A stretch of DNA of 64,000 nucleotides, taken from the NCBI GenBank assembly GCA_013399895.1, contig VXBA01001600.1:124463-188462 (forward strand). The letters run 5' to 3'. How positions within the stretch are numbered: position 1 is the first letter of the stretch; every line of letters starts with the position of its first letter. This DNA comes from Serilophus lunatus. Taxonomy: Eukaryota; Chordata; Aves; Passeriformes; Eurylaimidae. This document shows positions 1 to 12,715 of the stretch, one piece after another. The translations under genes and the position numbers were made by a program. A model generated the notes under the pieces. The model was not told where the DNA came from. It saw nothing but the letters and a program-made list of their open reading frames with translations, and searched no databases.

Positions 1-2949
1 TGGGAAATGTTTTGTTGTCTAGGGCCAAAGTCTAGTTTGCCATGTATATGAATTCATTGCCCAGGAGCATCTAAAAAGCTTCAGTAGGCCCCATGCTGCT
101 TAAAAGTATCCAGAAGAATAATATGAAAATATAAAGGCTAAAAGTTAGTTCATTAATAATATTGGCCTATAAGATAGGAATCATGGAAAGTTGTAAGTTA
201 ATATTTAGGGCACATACTTCAAAAGTGGAGAATGTTAAATATGATTTACCTTGCTAGTAAAGCTGTTATCCGTGTGGATTACATTCATCATTATCACTTA
301 TTATAGCCACCTCAAGATAAATGGCACAGTCTGACGTCAACCATTTGGTTCCTGATGTGAATATCATCACTGACTTCTCATAAATAATACTCATGTCTCC
401 AGCTTTCTTATTTTTGATCAACTCTATGTTGTAAATACCAGTTTCCTACTCCCATACCACATGGTACATCACAGTACTTTTAAGTATTGTATTTAAGTGC
501 TTTTGCACCTTCTGCATCTTTTTTATCTGTGTACAGATAAAAGTTGGATAAATAAAATGGTAACAATCTCTTCAAACTGAACTTCACTCCTTCCATCACT
601 CAAGAGTGTCCTTAGATTCTATTACATGTGTGTGCTCCTCAGTTTTTCTGTGCAATTCATCCATGCTGAATGCTGTCTCTCTTTATATTCTCTAAATCTC
701 AGAGTTGGAGGTTTTTTGTTTGTTTCACCCAACTGCATATTTACTTTGTGAGATCATTGTTTGTGAACATCTTTTTTCCTCTGCTATACTTTTGACCTTT
801 TTTGCATTTGGTGGGTTTGATATTCAACTAAAATAATATTCTTTGTAAATCTGAAATGTTAGCTGTCGTAATTTACTGATTTAAAACTTATTTCAAATAG
901 TTTTACAGGTTAATGTTTTCTGTGAGAACAAGGAGAGTGAACTTTACCCATGGACTTTAGAAGACCTATCAATTAGTTTCTTGGGATCTTCAGAAGCCTT
1001 GGATATTCTTCCTATGCCATGATCCCCTTCCTATGATTCTACAGCTATTTCTTTAACAAGAACAGAAAGATTTGTGTAACAAGTATTGGGCTGTATCAGA
1101 CCATCTGAGAAAACACTACTCTTTGCATTCCTTGCACTCTTTTAAGACATATATAAAACTGAGGAAAACGAGGTGATGATAATCGTGCCCCATTAAGCTT
1201 CCAGGAGCTGTAAGAGGAAGGAATACTAAGAGATGGAGTGGTGGCAACAAGTTTTTAGTGCCGTATTAAGGAAGTAAGGCACAAATTAGCTTTGCCATCA
1301 GATTCAGAAATACTGAATTTTTTTATTTGAATCTGTAGTGGCTAAATATCCTTTAAAAATATTTGATTTCAAGCTGTTTAAGTAGTGCAATTAGTGTATA
1401 ATGACTTAGGTAGGGGATCATGTCTATATTTAGTCTGGTGTGGTACAGCATCCAGCATACTGGGGCACAGAGAGAATGAATTCAGGAGCATTGGCTGTAG
1501 TTCCCATATTCCCCCCACACCTGCTCTGTTAAATGCTCTCTTAGTTCAAAAAGTTAACTCTGTATGAATCAATGTCTGTTATATGGTTCAGCTTGTTTAT
1601 GATTTTAACAAACAGGTGAAAAAACTTCTACTGCTGTTATCACATGCAATAAAGAAAAAATATATATTCATACTGCAGTTTGGGTTTGGGGATTTTTTTG
1701 GTTTTATCCTCTAGCTAATCAAGCAGCAAGAAAATAGGTAAGTCTAGATTAGATGTCATGAAACAGTAAAAATACAACCAAAAATCTCTTTTGACATATT
1801 ACTTCCTACCACCTGGACTAGTACAGTGGAAGGGAAGAGCCCGGCATGCTACACAGGTCTTGTCTGCAGGTGCGTGACTTCTTTTTACTTTCAATAACTG
1901 TTTAGCCCCACAGATCAATGGTTAGAACACAGCTGTAAACACAGAGTCAGATGATCTGTGGGTATTTTAAGTTCTCATGAGATCTAAGTTACATGGGGTG
2001 AGGCAGTGTGATAATTCTTAAAACTTCTTCATTTGTTCCATACTTCCAGTCATTGAAACTACTTGTTAGGTGGCTCATCAGCATGAGCCATAGTAAAATG
2101 TAGCAACGAAAATGAAATCAGCTGGGGTTCAGAAGGTTGAACCCAGTAACAAGTCTTGTGGCTTTGCAGGTTGCTTTGTCATTTAAAAAAAAAAAAAAAA
2201 AAAAAAGCCCTTTTAAGGGGCTGGTGCAGTGCTAGAACAGATGACAGCAGAGCTTGAAGAGTCTGCTCGAGATCTTTCAGCAATTACCTAGATGAAGCTA
2301 TAGCTGGGCTAGTTTGACATTTGCAATAGCATTCTTCACAAAGAAGATGGGCAGTTCTTACCATGGAAACTGGGAGGTTCATCAACACAAAAACATTAGA
2401 AACTTCCCTAAAATCTTTCACTGCTGTGTACCTCTTTAGTTTTATGCTGTGTCAGATTAGCACCACAGAGGCTTAGGTCTATTGTATGATGGAGGAAACT
2501 ACAAGTTTGTCATAATATGAAATGAGTTACAATACTGTTCCTTACTGAAAAGTTACTCTGTGTTTCAGAGTTCTCACCAAGCCGTGTGCTTGCATGGTAA
2601 GCCTCCAGGGGGTCTGGCAGAAGTCTGCATTTGGCAAGAAGGACAATGTGAAAAGAGGCATATACTAAATAAATATTCTTATTAAAGAAAAACTGATACT
2701 GCATCAGTTGGTACAATACTGATCTATTAACACATTAATAGTGTCTGCACTCATGGAAGTGCATGCACAAGCACACTGTGTATGTTAAACACACTGGAAC
2801 ATTTTCTGTTGAGATTCTTATCACAAGAAAAGCATTAGAGCTACTGTTGAAAGCAAGGTGGTCTGGATAATCCTCAAAGATCTAGAATAAGAGCTGAATA
2901 CTGCTGAAACAATTGGTTTAAGACTGTCTTAAGGTCAAAGGCAGATAAT
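1..2949. other. Unique AT-rich noncoding DNA
   Basis: No gene is supported here. Open frames are 60-70 codons at most, have no recognisable domain and overlap frames on the other strand. The only structured element I see is the A22 run listed separately. The last 100 bases may hold the decayed 5' edge of the CR1 copy that follows, because the boundary there is not sharp. Confidence 0.6.
2185..2206. repeat. A22 homopolymer
   Basis: An uninterrupted run of 22 A. It could be the tail of an old retroposed sequence on the + strand or a simple-repeat expansion. Nothing recognisable lies directly upstream, so its origin is open. Confidence 0.8.
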
Positions 2950-4315
2950 TCTGTGGGCTTTGTGAACAATTCAAGCCTATTAACAAGCAACAGTTTACAC
3001 ACTAAGGATCTGCACCTACAGCATAATAAGATCAGATCCAGTCAGTATGAATTTAGGAGGGGAAGGTCCTGCCTAACCAACCTAATTTCCTTTTATGATC
3101 GGGTAGCTCACCTGGTTGATGAGGGAATAAATGTAGATGCAGTGGACCTGGATGCTAGCAAAGCCCTTGATACAGTTTCCCATCGTAAACTCCTGGTGTA
3201 ACTGGTGGCTCACGGCTTGGACAGGTTTAGTCTGCGCTGGGTTAAGAACTGGCTGGATAACTGAGCTCAGAGAGTTGTGGTGAATGGTGCTGTATCCACT
3301 TGGTGGCCAGTCACTACTGGGGTCCCCCAGGGTTCAGTGCTGGGAGCAGTTCTGTTCAGTATCTTCATTGATGATCTGGACAAGGGGATAGAGTCCACCA
3401 TTAGTAAGTATGCAGATGACGCCAAGCTGGGAGCAAGTATTGATCTGTTAAAAGGTATGTGGGCTCTGCAGAGGGACCGTGACAGGCTGGATAGATGGGC
3501 TGAATCCAATAACATAAGGTTTAACAAGTATGAGTGCCAGGTTCTACACTTTGGCCACAATATCCCCATGTGGAGCTGTAGGCTGGGGACTGAGTAGATG
3601 GAGAAAGGTCAGGCAGAGAGGGACTTGAGAGTACTGGTTGATAGGCAAGTTAACATGAGCCAGAAATGTGCCCAGGTGGCCAAGAAGGCCAAAGGCATCC
3701 TGACCTGCATCAAAAATAGTGTGACCAGTAGGACTAGGGAAGTTATTCTTCCCCTGTNNNNNNNNNNNNNNNNNNNNNNNNNNNNNNNNNNNNNNNNNNN
3801 NNNNNNNNNNNNNNNNNNNNNNNNNNNNNNNNNNNNNNNNNNNNNNNNNNNNNNNNNNNNNNNNNNNNNNNNNNNNNNNNNNNNNNNNNNNNNNNNNNNN
3901 NNNNNNNNNNNNNNNNNNNNNNNNNNNNNNNNNNNNNNNNNNCTGGAGAAGAGGAGGCTCAGGAGAGACTTTATTGCTCTCTACAACTACCTGAAAATAT
4001 GTTGTAGCCAGGTGCGTGTCGGTCTCTTCTCTAAGGCAACCAGTGACAGAAGAAGAGGACACAGTCTTAAGCTGCATCAGGGGAGGTTTAGACCGGATGT
4101 TAGGAAAGAACTTTTTCACAGAAAGAGTGATTTCTCGTTGGAATGGGCTGCCCTGGGAGGTGGTCGAGTCACTATCCTTCAATGCGTTTAAGAAGAGATT
4201 GGCTGAGGTACTTAGTGTCATGATTTAGATGATGAGATGGTGTTAGGTAATAGATTGGATGCGATGATCTCAGGGGTCTTTTCCAACCTTGTTAATTCTT
4301 TGATTCTGTGATTCT
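2950..4315 (+). mobile_element. CR1 LINE fragment, 5'-truncated, with reverse transcriptase remnant and intact 3' end
   Basis: CR1 is the main LINE of birds; its ORF2 encodes endonuclease plus reverse transcriptase. One + frame from about 2953 shows RT landmarks in order: GRSCLTNLISFYDRV, a decayed AFDTVSH-type block (here SKALDTVSH), TTGVPQGSVLG, the catalytic-box relative YADDAKLG, then AERDLRVLVD and KKAKGIL. Three nonsense codons break that frame: TAA at 3199, TGA at 3262 (where CR1 usually has Arg, so likely CpG decay) and TAG at 3595 (usually Trp). After the N gap the frame resumes with LEKRRLRRDFIALYNYLK, then shifts by one near 4100, where KNFFTERVISRWN and LPWEVVESLSF continue in another frame. 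The endonuclease half is missing, the usual 5' truncation of LINEs. The 3' end is intact: octamers ATTCTTTG and ATTCTGTG plus ATTCT at 4295-4315, the CR1 hallmark. It is a dead copy. Subfamily not assigned. Confidence 0.93.
3758..3942. other. Assembly gap, 185 N, inside the CR1 copy
   Basis: The CR1 reading frame left of the gap (ending VILPL) continues in the same frame on the right (LEKRRL). In CR1 proteins about 60 residues separate these blocks, so 185 N is close to the true missing length. A repeat collapse is the likely cause. Confidence 0.85.
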
Positions 4316-7300
4316 TGCCTTTCCTGAGAATTTATTTAGCTAATGGGTCTTCATACTTGTGGCCAATGGCACTGCTGAACCAAATACATGGCTGTCTATA
4401 TTTTTGAGCCTTGCTGTAAAGTTATGTATGGACTTTAGGGTAGGCACTACTGTTTGTTTACATAGTCCATCATTAGTGTCTCTCAGCACTGTTATTTTTC
4501 AAATTAAAGTATCCTGCATTTAGACCTACCATCTACAACATCTTTACAAAGCAAACTCTGTAACACTGTGACTAGAGATCTAAAAAAAGAAAAAAGGAAA
4601 AAAAGATGGAGAAAAAAGAGAGAAATAGTTACATATTATGACAAAAAGCTACTGAGGATCTCATTTAAGAAATTTCCTTGATGTAAATGGAGATAGTGAA
4701 GGAATAATTTTTTTTAACTGAATTATGGATTGCCAGACTTTTTTCATAGTGCAGCGAAGATCCTATTTTGCAACTAAATAGCACCATTATCAGCATTAGT
4801 TCATTAAGATCATCAGAGTGGGCTAATTCCTGTTGGGTCAAACTCCACTTAGTCAAAAGGATTTCTAAAAAATAGTCTTGATTTTGTATGTTTCACTTTG
4901 CTTCTAAGGAGTTTTATTAAAAGTATTTATATAGCGACTTCCTGAGAACCTTTGAATACACCATACATTCACTAGATATCGTATACAGGGTTGCGTGTCA
5001 GAGGGAATGCATACAAAGACATTGGTAGAAAATAATTATGTGTATTTGGCAAGGTGACATCAAACTTTAACGAATCTAGCAAAAACTCCATTGCAGTTCT
5101 TATTAGATTTTAGATACATCACAACTTGGTTTAAGAGAAGAGGATTTCACAGTGATGCTGTAAGGGAAAGGTAAGGTATTAGAAGGATGAGAAATTTTCA
5201 AGTAAGTGTTTATTTGTATGGACTTGTAGCTTTATTTTAATGTCTTAAACTAGGTGCTTTTTCCAGAGCTAAGTGATCATGTTTGTTTACACCACGTCTT
5301 AATTTTGTGCTTTTACTCTCCTTGCACAATGTAAAAAAAACAATATTGCTAATCTAGGCTATTTTCTGCTGTGTACAACTTGTTGTACGGCCTCTCACTT
5401 TGTGTCCAGTTTCATCATATAGCTATAAAAAGATTCAATGTTCTTTTTATTGTACTTAGGTTTTTAAACTGTAATTGACTTCAGGAGTAGCTCGTAGGCA
5501 TAGGCAAAGAATTAATGCAAACCAAAAAAAAAAAAAAGAAAAGAAAATATTTATTTTCTAGTCTTTATTACTGACATGTATGTGAATATATACTTTTACA
5601 TACAGACATGGTGAACTACTATCTCAGATTAGTTGCTCTGGCACTGTCTGAATAGTGATCCAAAAAGGGAATGCATTTCTCTTGGTCCATTGAGCGAGTT
5701 AGCTGCTGCTTTTCATCAGTTCACACAAACTGCCAAAGCCAATGTCTGCCTTGCCCTTCTTACACCTAATGCACTTTCTCTATAAACTCTGGGGAATACA
5801 CCAAGCTTTTATAACTGGCAACATGGCATTGCAAGGGATGAAGGGAAGCTGAGAAAAAAAGATATTAAAGCTTCTTACTAGGACATCAGGACAATCGCTC
5901 ATCATCAGAGCTGTCCTTGTGAAATGTTGATACTTCCAGCAGTCCTTGGAAAGTCATACTTTGCCACTAAATGGAAAACAGCAATTATGCTCTGATGGAT
6001 GTTCAAGATTACAGTATTTCTTATTCCCAATTTTTACAGCTTCAAATAAATGTCTCCCTTGTTTCCTGCTGTCTTACAGCTCCCAAAGACTGCATTCATG
6101 AGTGAAGAAGCTCTAGACATGTGATAGCTAGACTATCTATGTCTTTTTTCTACTATCACAAGAAGTCAATATTTCATTTACATTCTTTCCTTTGAAATCC
6201 CAATCTCCTTCACGCTCTTCATTTTCTGAATTTTAGAACTAGGGTGGATCTTTCCAGCTTGTTTTTTTACCTGTGAACAAACTCCTCTTTGTCTTGCTGA
6301 TTTTCCTTTCAAAGTTGCTTATAATTCTGAATTGATGATTCTGCTTTATTTCATGACTAAAACCTTACAGGAAAAATCAATAAAGATCTACGCTATTTTC
6401 TTTGAGACTGTTTGCTACAGCTCCTGCTACACACCCATGATTTTCTGTCCTTTAGCCTATCTTTTGACATCTTTCTACCTCAAATTTACTGACTGCTGAA
6501 GGAAAAAAATGTCAAGGTGTACACGTGTGGACATCTTAGGTTTTTGGGTCCTGCTTATCATTTTGAGGGACTGGACTAAAATCACAGATAGATGTAGGCT
6601 CTGTTCTGTAGTTATTTATTAATACTTAGGTGCCTCCTTCTTAGACTAGTATTGAGAGCATTAAGTGAGATCTCTAAATTTGTTACTGAATTCATAGAGG
6701 ATGTTAGGAATCTTATTGTGGTATCTCTAGCAGATACCCCACAAAGCGGAAACACAAAGGTATAGGAAATTCAGAGCAGAGGAGTGCCTGACTTACATCT
6801 CCAGAAGGAGTATGTATACCTTCATAAAGACACCTGTATCTCTATAAAGAAGATAGAATGTCAAATCTTTTCTGGCTTGTAAAATAAGAGCATGCCTTTA
6901 CAATTATATGCATCCCAAATGGGAAGATAGAACTTCAAACCCCACAATTTCCACCTCCACAGAGCTTACTGGTTCCCTACCAGTATTCCCCAGACTTGTG
7001 CAGGATTTTCTGACCTGTAAGTACTCTCCTGACCTGAAGGATATGCCACCTATTTTGCATAAAAGAATTAGAGATTCATTGGTGGACTCAGTGAACATGA
7101 TCCTTCAGCCTTGAGGTTTAGTGGTCACGTAAGACAGAAAGTGTAAGGTTTCAGTTCCAGCCTCTCTGCAGGAACTATCCAGTAGAGGGGACAGGTAAAG
7201 AAGTTTTTTCCTTGCTGGTTGTTATGAAAGGTATTGAGTTGTGAAAAACTAAAACAAAACCATGGATGGAAGCCTGGATGGTTCTTTTCTAATTAATTAA

Positions 7301-9680
7301 TTTGTTGAACTACCTAATTCCATGAGCCAGAGGAATTTTGATACAACCTATGAGTGTTAAAATGCAGTTTAAATCTCAAATCCCCTTTGTAGGTATGATC
7401 TGCAGAGCAAGCCAGCTATTACATTTTGGGTCTTAAATACTTCACAAGTTCAAATGAATAGGCTGTAGCTGCAATGTAGTTTGCAATAAGCCTGTTTAAC
7501 TTTATAAAAGCATGGTATACTGAAAACCCCATACTTATACCATATTCAATGCTTTGTCCATTTTTTTAAATAATTTTTTTAATGACCTCTGCTAATATCT
7601 CATTATACATCTTTAAACAAGGATCAAAAATATACTATGACATCGAATAAGGATTACTGTGAAAGTAGGACATGGGTTTAAAATGTAGGTGTTTGTTGAT
7701 AGCAGTTTTGAACACTTTGAAGACTGCAGGATAGCATTGGTGGGGTTTGCATGTCTGAATTGTTGCAGTACTGTGACAAGAAATAAGCACAAGTCAATAT
7801 GAACTCTACCAATTTCTGTGAAGCAGGTGGCAATTTCCTCTTTTGGTATTGTAGCAACCGTTTACAAATCATGATTTGATGATGGTGACTTCCTTTTTAT
7901 TCACTAGTTTTACAGCAGTGGATTACCTCCTGATTTGAGTTAGTGAAAGACAGAAAACTCATTTCTTTTGAAAATAAACTTTGAACACTATTTTTCCCTC
8001 TCCTGTTATTGGTATTTATTCCAAGTGGTATGTTGTCCTTTTCAGTAATTTTAGAATTTCTTCTTTTATCTTTACACATGTAGTTATTTATAGATGTCTC
8101 ATTTGTTCAGAGACACTGAAAAATAGCTAGAAGACTTCCTAAAAGACCCTTCAGTTTCCTTTTCCCATGAAGAATTAAATACAGAAGCAAAGAATAAGTG
8201 AGAATAAAATGCTAAAAATGATACACAGATGGACCTTTAAAATAGTCTCTCAATATTTCCCAGATAACAGAGCTGTTAGTGCCACATTACATCATGCTTC
8301 CTTATGAGTAGTCACTACAATCTGTCTGCTGTCATTAGATCATGTATTTAGAGTTCTTTTAATATATATATTTTTAAAAGCCTATGTTGCTGCTCAAGCT
8401 TCTATTTCTATTCTTGCCCAGTAAGCAACATCCATTTTCTCCTCGTACTGCAGATTCCTTTTGCCTACTTTATTGACTCTGTGCCTTTATCAGAATCAGC
8501 ACAGCTTTTAATGTAACTAGTGAGGCTGTCATTAGGGACTTGATGGGAGCCTTCCTCAAATTGTAAATAAATTATACTTTATGTACAGTCATTATCATCT
8601 TTCTCTAGGGGTTTCAATGGCTCCAAGCTTTTGTGGTATAGACCATATCCCTTTAGGCGAGATATCCCTTCAGGATGTTTCCCTTCAGGCATGATCTGTG
8701 GGTTGTAGTCATTACAATATTACTTTGATTATTCTCTAAATTACCCCTCATTACTGTACATATTCTTTGCTTTTCTCATTACAGATGTAAACATTGTGTG
8801 TCTGTTGTTTTTTCAACCATCTTTTCAACTCCTTAATATGCAGATTCTCTCAGTGATTTTTGATGTTTTAAAAAATAATGTTTCTAGCTATGTATGTCAA
8901 GTCTAAAAATACTGGGAATTCAGAATATGGTTTCTTATTTTATTTAATGCACTTAAGTAACTAATTAGTCACAATAGCATATTAAAAGGCATCATTATGG
9001 CTCTTTTGAGAAGTATTATGAAGAAGGCCTTCCTCTACATCTTGATTGTCAACTGATCTGGGGTCTATCAAAGCTATATTAAGAGAAGTAAATTCTAGAG
9101 GTGAAGGGCTTTTGCTGAGAATTTCCTGTCAACGTCCCCTGACATTTTTGTTTAGGGACTCAAGGGTTGCAGCTGACCTCAGCTGTCATGGTGGAACACA
9201 AGAGGAGAAGTAGGTTATTTAATTACAGTCATTCAAAACCTTGCCGATGCTTTACAAGTTCTCTGTTATGAATCCCATTGGATTACATGATTTCATGGAC
9301 ATGAACACTATTGTCTGTTACATCACGTCCTATGGGAGCATGTGAGGATTTATTATGGAGCGTAAAATTTGTAAAACAGCATCTTAAACTGCCATATTCA
9401 GAAAGTTCTTACAACCCTAATGACTTTAAGGTTTTTTTAACCTAAGACTTATGCCTCTAGTACATACACATAACAGATACAATATTGAGACAATTATTGA
9501 TAAAATATTGAGATTACCTTTCCTTCTTGTTACGTGGAAAAGCAGTAAGCAGCAGTGATGCTCATGAAAAGAGAACTCAAACTAATCCATGAGAGAGTAC
9601 TTAGTTGACTGAACCATTTCACTGGCTGATAGCCTCTCCTCTAAGAAATGCTGCAAGTTGTGAAGTAGGAAGACACACCT
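4316..9680. other. Unique AT-rich noncoding DNA
   Basis: I see no gene or recognisable mobile element in these 5.4 kb. There are short A-rich tracts (near 4580-4615 and 5523-5548) and only chance open frames of at most 68 codons. Confidence 0.55.
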
Positions 9681-9867
9681 TGTAGTGGGTTTGAAGTTGA
9701 AGTTTTCTGTCTTTTTGTTCAGGGCCTGGCTCCTTCCCATGGTTTCCTGCAGCACTGGTTCCCTTGCCTGGGTGTGCCCCAGGGCCCATGCACCTGCTGT
9801 TTCTTGCACTGCTAGGCAGCTGTTCAGGCGCAGAGCCTTAGCCTGTGCGCCCGCCACTTTTCCTTTC

Positions 9868-9889
9868 CCCACACCACTGTCGGTGTGGG
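9868..9889. repeat. 8-bp perfect hairpin in the U3 of the LTR
   Basis: CCCACACC and GGTGTGGG form a perfect 8-bp stem around the six-base loop ACTGTC. It lies about 190 bases into the LTR. Whether it has a role is unknown. Confidence 0.7.
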
Positions 9890-10503
9890 AACCAGGGTCA
9901 CGGCAGGCACGGAGCTGTTCCCTTTCCCCACATATCAAAGCCCTGGCGTTTGCAGGTTTCCTCCTGCTCGCCCTCTCGGCAGGAGCGCACCTGCTGCCTG
10001 GTCTGCATGGCGAGGCAGGGGAGGGCAGCAGGGTCTCTGCTCTTGTCATTTCTCTGTCCTCCCACTGTCTGGCTCGTGTGGTGGGGTGGTGCAGAGACGG
10101 AGCTGGCTCATCCCCCAGAGCAGAGCGAGACAGCCAGCGCCAATCTTTGCGTCGTCTGGCGATGGCAGCAGCAGTTTCTCCTGGTGGGCGGCTGGCATGA
10201 GTTCTGCCAGGAGTGGCCGCTGGCCCCGCAGCCCATCCCTGCACTCCCGAGAAGTGTGTGGCGGCAGCTGCCCCCATGGGCAGCCCCTCTGCTGTGGTGG
10301 TGGTGGCCCCATGCCCCATGCAGCAGGTCCCTAAAAGCGGCAGGGGCCCCACAGGCAGTGCTGCTGGGCCCAGGAGTGCCCTGTGGTTGGTGGCAATGGC
10401 GGCCACCAGGCTCCGGGTCCAGAGCACGTGGCTTTTTGGTGAGAAGCACCATCTTGCTTAGAGTGCCAAAATCTTGGAAAGAGGCGGTGCTGAGCACAGC
10501 TGA

Positions 10504-10569
10504 CCAATAGGAAGGCTGCCTACCCAGGAAGAGGGCCCCAGTTCATGCGATATCAAGAGAACATAAAAG
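10504..10569 (+). promoter_or_regulatory. LTR core promoter: CCAAT box and TATA-like box
   Basis: CCAAT at 10504-10508 is followed 53 bases later by CATAAAAG at 10562-10569, the usual retroviral U3 layout. Transcription would start near 10595 and run to the right. Present activity is unknown. Confidence 0.6.
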
Positions 10570-11053
10570 CCAGAACTCTGGAAGTCCTGTCCCATTTGGG
10601 CAGCTCATTGTGGTCCAGATAATGTTGCCGCTCCTCCTGGTCCTTCCCGGTTCCCTTCACCCTGCAGCAGCACCGAAGTTCCAACAGTGGCACCAGAACA
10701 CCACTGAGCTGCAACAGTGTGGTATCTTTTCCCCTTGGGTTCCCTGGGGAGGGTGCATCCCATTGTTTTTGTCTTTCAGAGGCTCCGAGGGCCAGGAGAT
10801 ACTGTCTTCGAGGCGGCTTTGCCTTCCTTCCCTCTGCTCCTCAGCTCACCAGTCTGCTGGGAGGGGCATTTTGTCATTGTGGGTTTTTTTTTAATTTTTG
10901 TAGAATAATATCAGGTCATGGCGCATATCTGTTTAGTGCCTAGTGGGGTTCTATAGTTCTATAGAGATCAATAGAAAATAAGCCTGTGTTTGCTGTTGCA
11001 TCTCTATTCAGCCTTTTGTCACAGTTGCGCCCCCTAGTGTTAAAACCACCACA

Positions 11054-11729
11054 ACCTTCATAAGCGAAGAGACTTCTATGTGTTATCATTTCATTGTTCT
11101 GTTAATTAGTTTATTTTGTCTTTATGTGGCTAATCCCAGGATGTTGTTAGGTTAAATTATGTAATACTATCAAAATAGATCAGGTATGACTTTTTCACCC
11201 TCACTCAATGAAGAAACAAATCTTTGCTTTTGAACCTTAAGGTACACACTGCCAGGACAAAAGAAATGCTTTAATCTTCATGATTCTTAAATATCAATTT
11301 TTGAGGTGGTGGAAGTGGCTATATGTAGCATCTTACTACCCTTCATTGTGTAGTTAATAGGTTATTTAGCTTGAATAGCAAGTCGAAGAGAGCCTTAGGC
11401 TGCTTCTTTGTCTTATTAGTTTGCTCTTTTTTGCAAGCTTCCCGAAATGTTATTCTAAAAGAAAATCATAAATTACTTTTAAAAAATGTGCTACTTGTTG
11501 ATAAAATCTATTAATTATAGAGAACCCTACTAAAAGATATTATTAAATGTTTACACACACATAGATAATTATAAATGTGTGTTTAAAGAAAATGGTGTTT
11601 TAGGAATCTTATTCTGTAACTTGAAGGTACAAACTGACATGTAGGTCTAGACTTGGGGTTTCTGAAGCAATTATGTACCCAAAATTATTTAGAACTGGCT
11701 GAACAGCAGATCCCAGAAAGTAATATTTA
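11054..11729. other. Unique AT-rich noncoding DNA between LTR and CR1
   Basis: Nothing recognisable apart from the ACCT target-site copy at its left end. The last tens of bases may be decayed CR1 sequence. Confidence 0.5.
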
Positions 11730-12715
11730 GTTGCACTGAGTCCGGTTCAAGGACTGCAAATAGTGGTGTTCCACAAGGGTCAATACCTGCCCAGTATTGT
11801 TTAACTTATTCATCGGTAACTTTGATGAAGGGTCAAATGCCTCCTCAGCAATTTTGTTGGTGATACAAAGCCAGGAGGAGTGGCCGATACCCTGGAGAGC
11901 TTCAGAAGGTCCTTGACAGGCTGAAGAGATGGGCACAGAACTGCCTGAAATTCAACAATGACAAATGCAGGATCCTGGATCTGGAGAAGAGTAACCTTGG
12001 GCACCAAGCTGGGCGGCAACCTGCCAGCAAGCATCTCTGCGGAAAAGGAAGGACCCGGGGGTCCTAGTGGACAACAAGCTGTCCGTGAGGCAGTAGTGTG
12101 TTCTTGTGGCCAAGAAAGTCAATGGCATCCTGTGGTGCATTAGGAAGAGTATTGCTGTCAAATCAGGGAGGTGATCCCACCCCTCCATTCAGCCTTAGTG
12201 AAGCCACGTCTGGAGTGCTGTGCCCAGATTTGGGTTCCCCAGTACAAGATAGACAGGTTGTTTCTGGAGCAGGTCCAGCAGAGGCTGACAAAGATGATTC
12301 AGTGACTGGACCATCCCTCTTACAAGGATAGGCTGAGGGAGCTCAGCCTGGTTAAGCCTCAAGAAGACACATGTGAGAGCAGACCTCACCAATATTTACA
12401 AGTATCTGAGTGGAGATTGTCAGGACGATTGAGCCCAGCTCTGCTCAGTTGTGCTGAGCAATAGGACAAGAGGCAATGGGCAGAAATTCGTGTACAAGAA
12501 GTCCACCAGAACATGAGGAAGAATTTCTTCACTGTGTGGATGACCAAGTACTGGAAGAGATTGCCCAGAGAGGTTGTGGAGTCTCCCTCACTGGAGACAT
12601 TCAAGAATTGTCTGTATGCAATTCTGTGCAATTCTAGGATGATCCTGCCTGAGCAGGGAGTTTAGACCAGATTCACCCAAACTTCCAAACTGATCCATTC
12701 TGTGATTCTATGATT
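11730..12715 (+). mobile_element. CR1 LINE fragment, strongly decayed, intact 3' end
   Basis: Pieces of CR1 reverse transcriptase appear in order on the + strand but in changing frames: SGVPQGS near 11765, LDRLKRWAQNCLKFNNDKC near 11910-11970, and RKNFFTVW...LPREVVESPSLETFK near 12515-12605. Nucleotide-level CR1 phrases also remain, such as the region for the viral-type 'LVRPRLECCAQIW' block near 12200. Many indels and stops separate these blocks, so this copy is older than the one at 2950. The end carries the CR1 octamers ATTCTGTG and ATTCTATG at 12697-12712. The upstream RT palm and the endonuclease are absent. The left edge is approximate. Confidence 0.9.

Larger units (their letters stand above)
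9681..11053 (+). mobile_element. ERVL-like solo LTR, about 1.37 kb
   Basis: The block starts TGTAGTGGG and ends CCACCACA, the TG...CA ends of avian class III (ERVL-type) LTRs, and is flanked by ACCT on both sides (9677-9680 and 11054-11057; ACCTT if the LTR is taken to start at the following G). It is much more GC-rich than its surroundings. It contains a CCAAT box (10504-10508), a TATA-like CATAAAAG (10562-10569) and a degenerate poly(A) signal AATAAG (10977-10982), in U3-R-U5 order on the + strand. Its last 400 bases match the LTR at 29522-30595 in order, including a TTTCAG acceptor-like site and a shared GCCCCCTAGT block before the end. No internal retroviral genes flank it, so it is a solo LTR. 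Long open frames on both strands inside it come from GC-rich composition and are not genes. Confidence 0.85.

Noticed and set aside
3544..4221. 225-codon minus-strand open frame
   Set aside because: Antisense to the CR1 reading frame and 61 codons of it are N.
9582..10510. Open frames of 281 codons (-) and 221 codons (+) near 9.6-10.5 kb
   Set aside because: They lie inside the GC-rich U3 of an ERVL-like LTR, overlap each other on both strands, have no domain and low-complexity Pro/Ala/Gly/Trp content.
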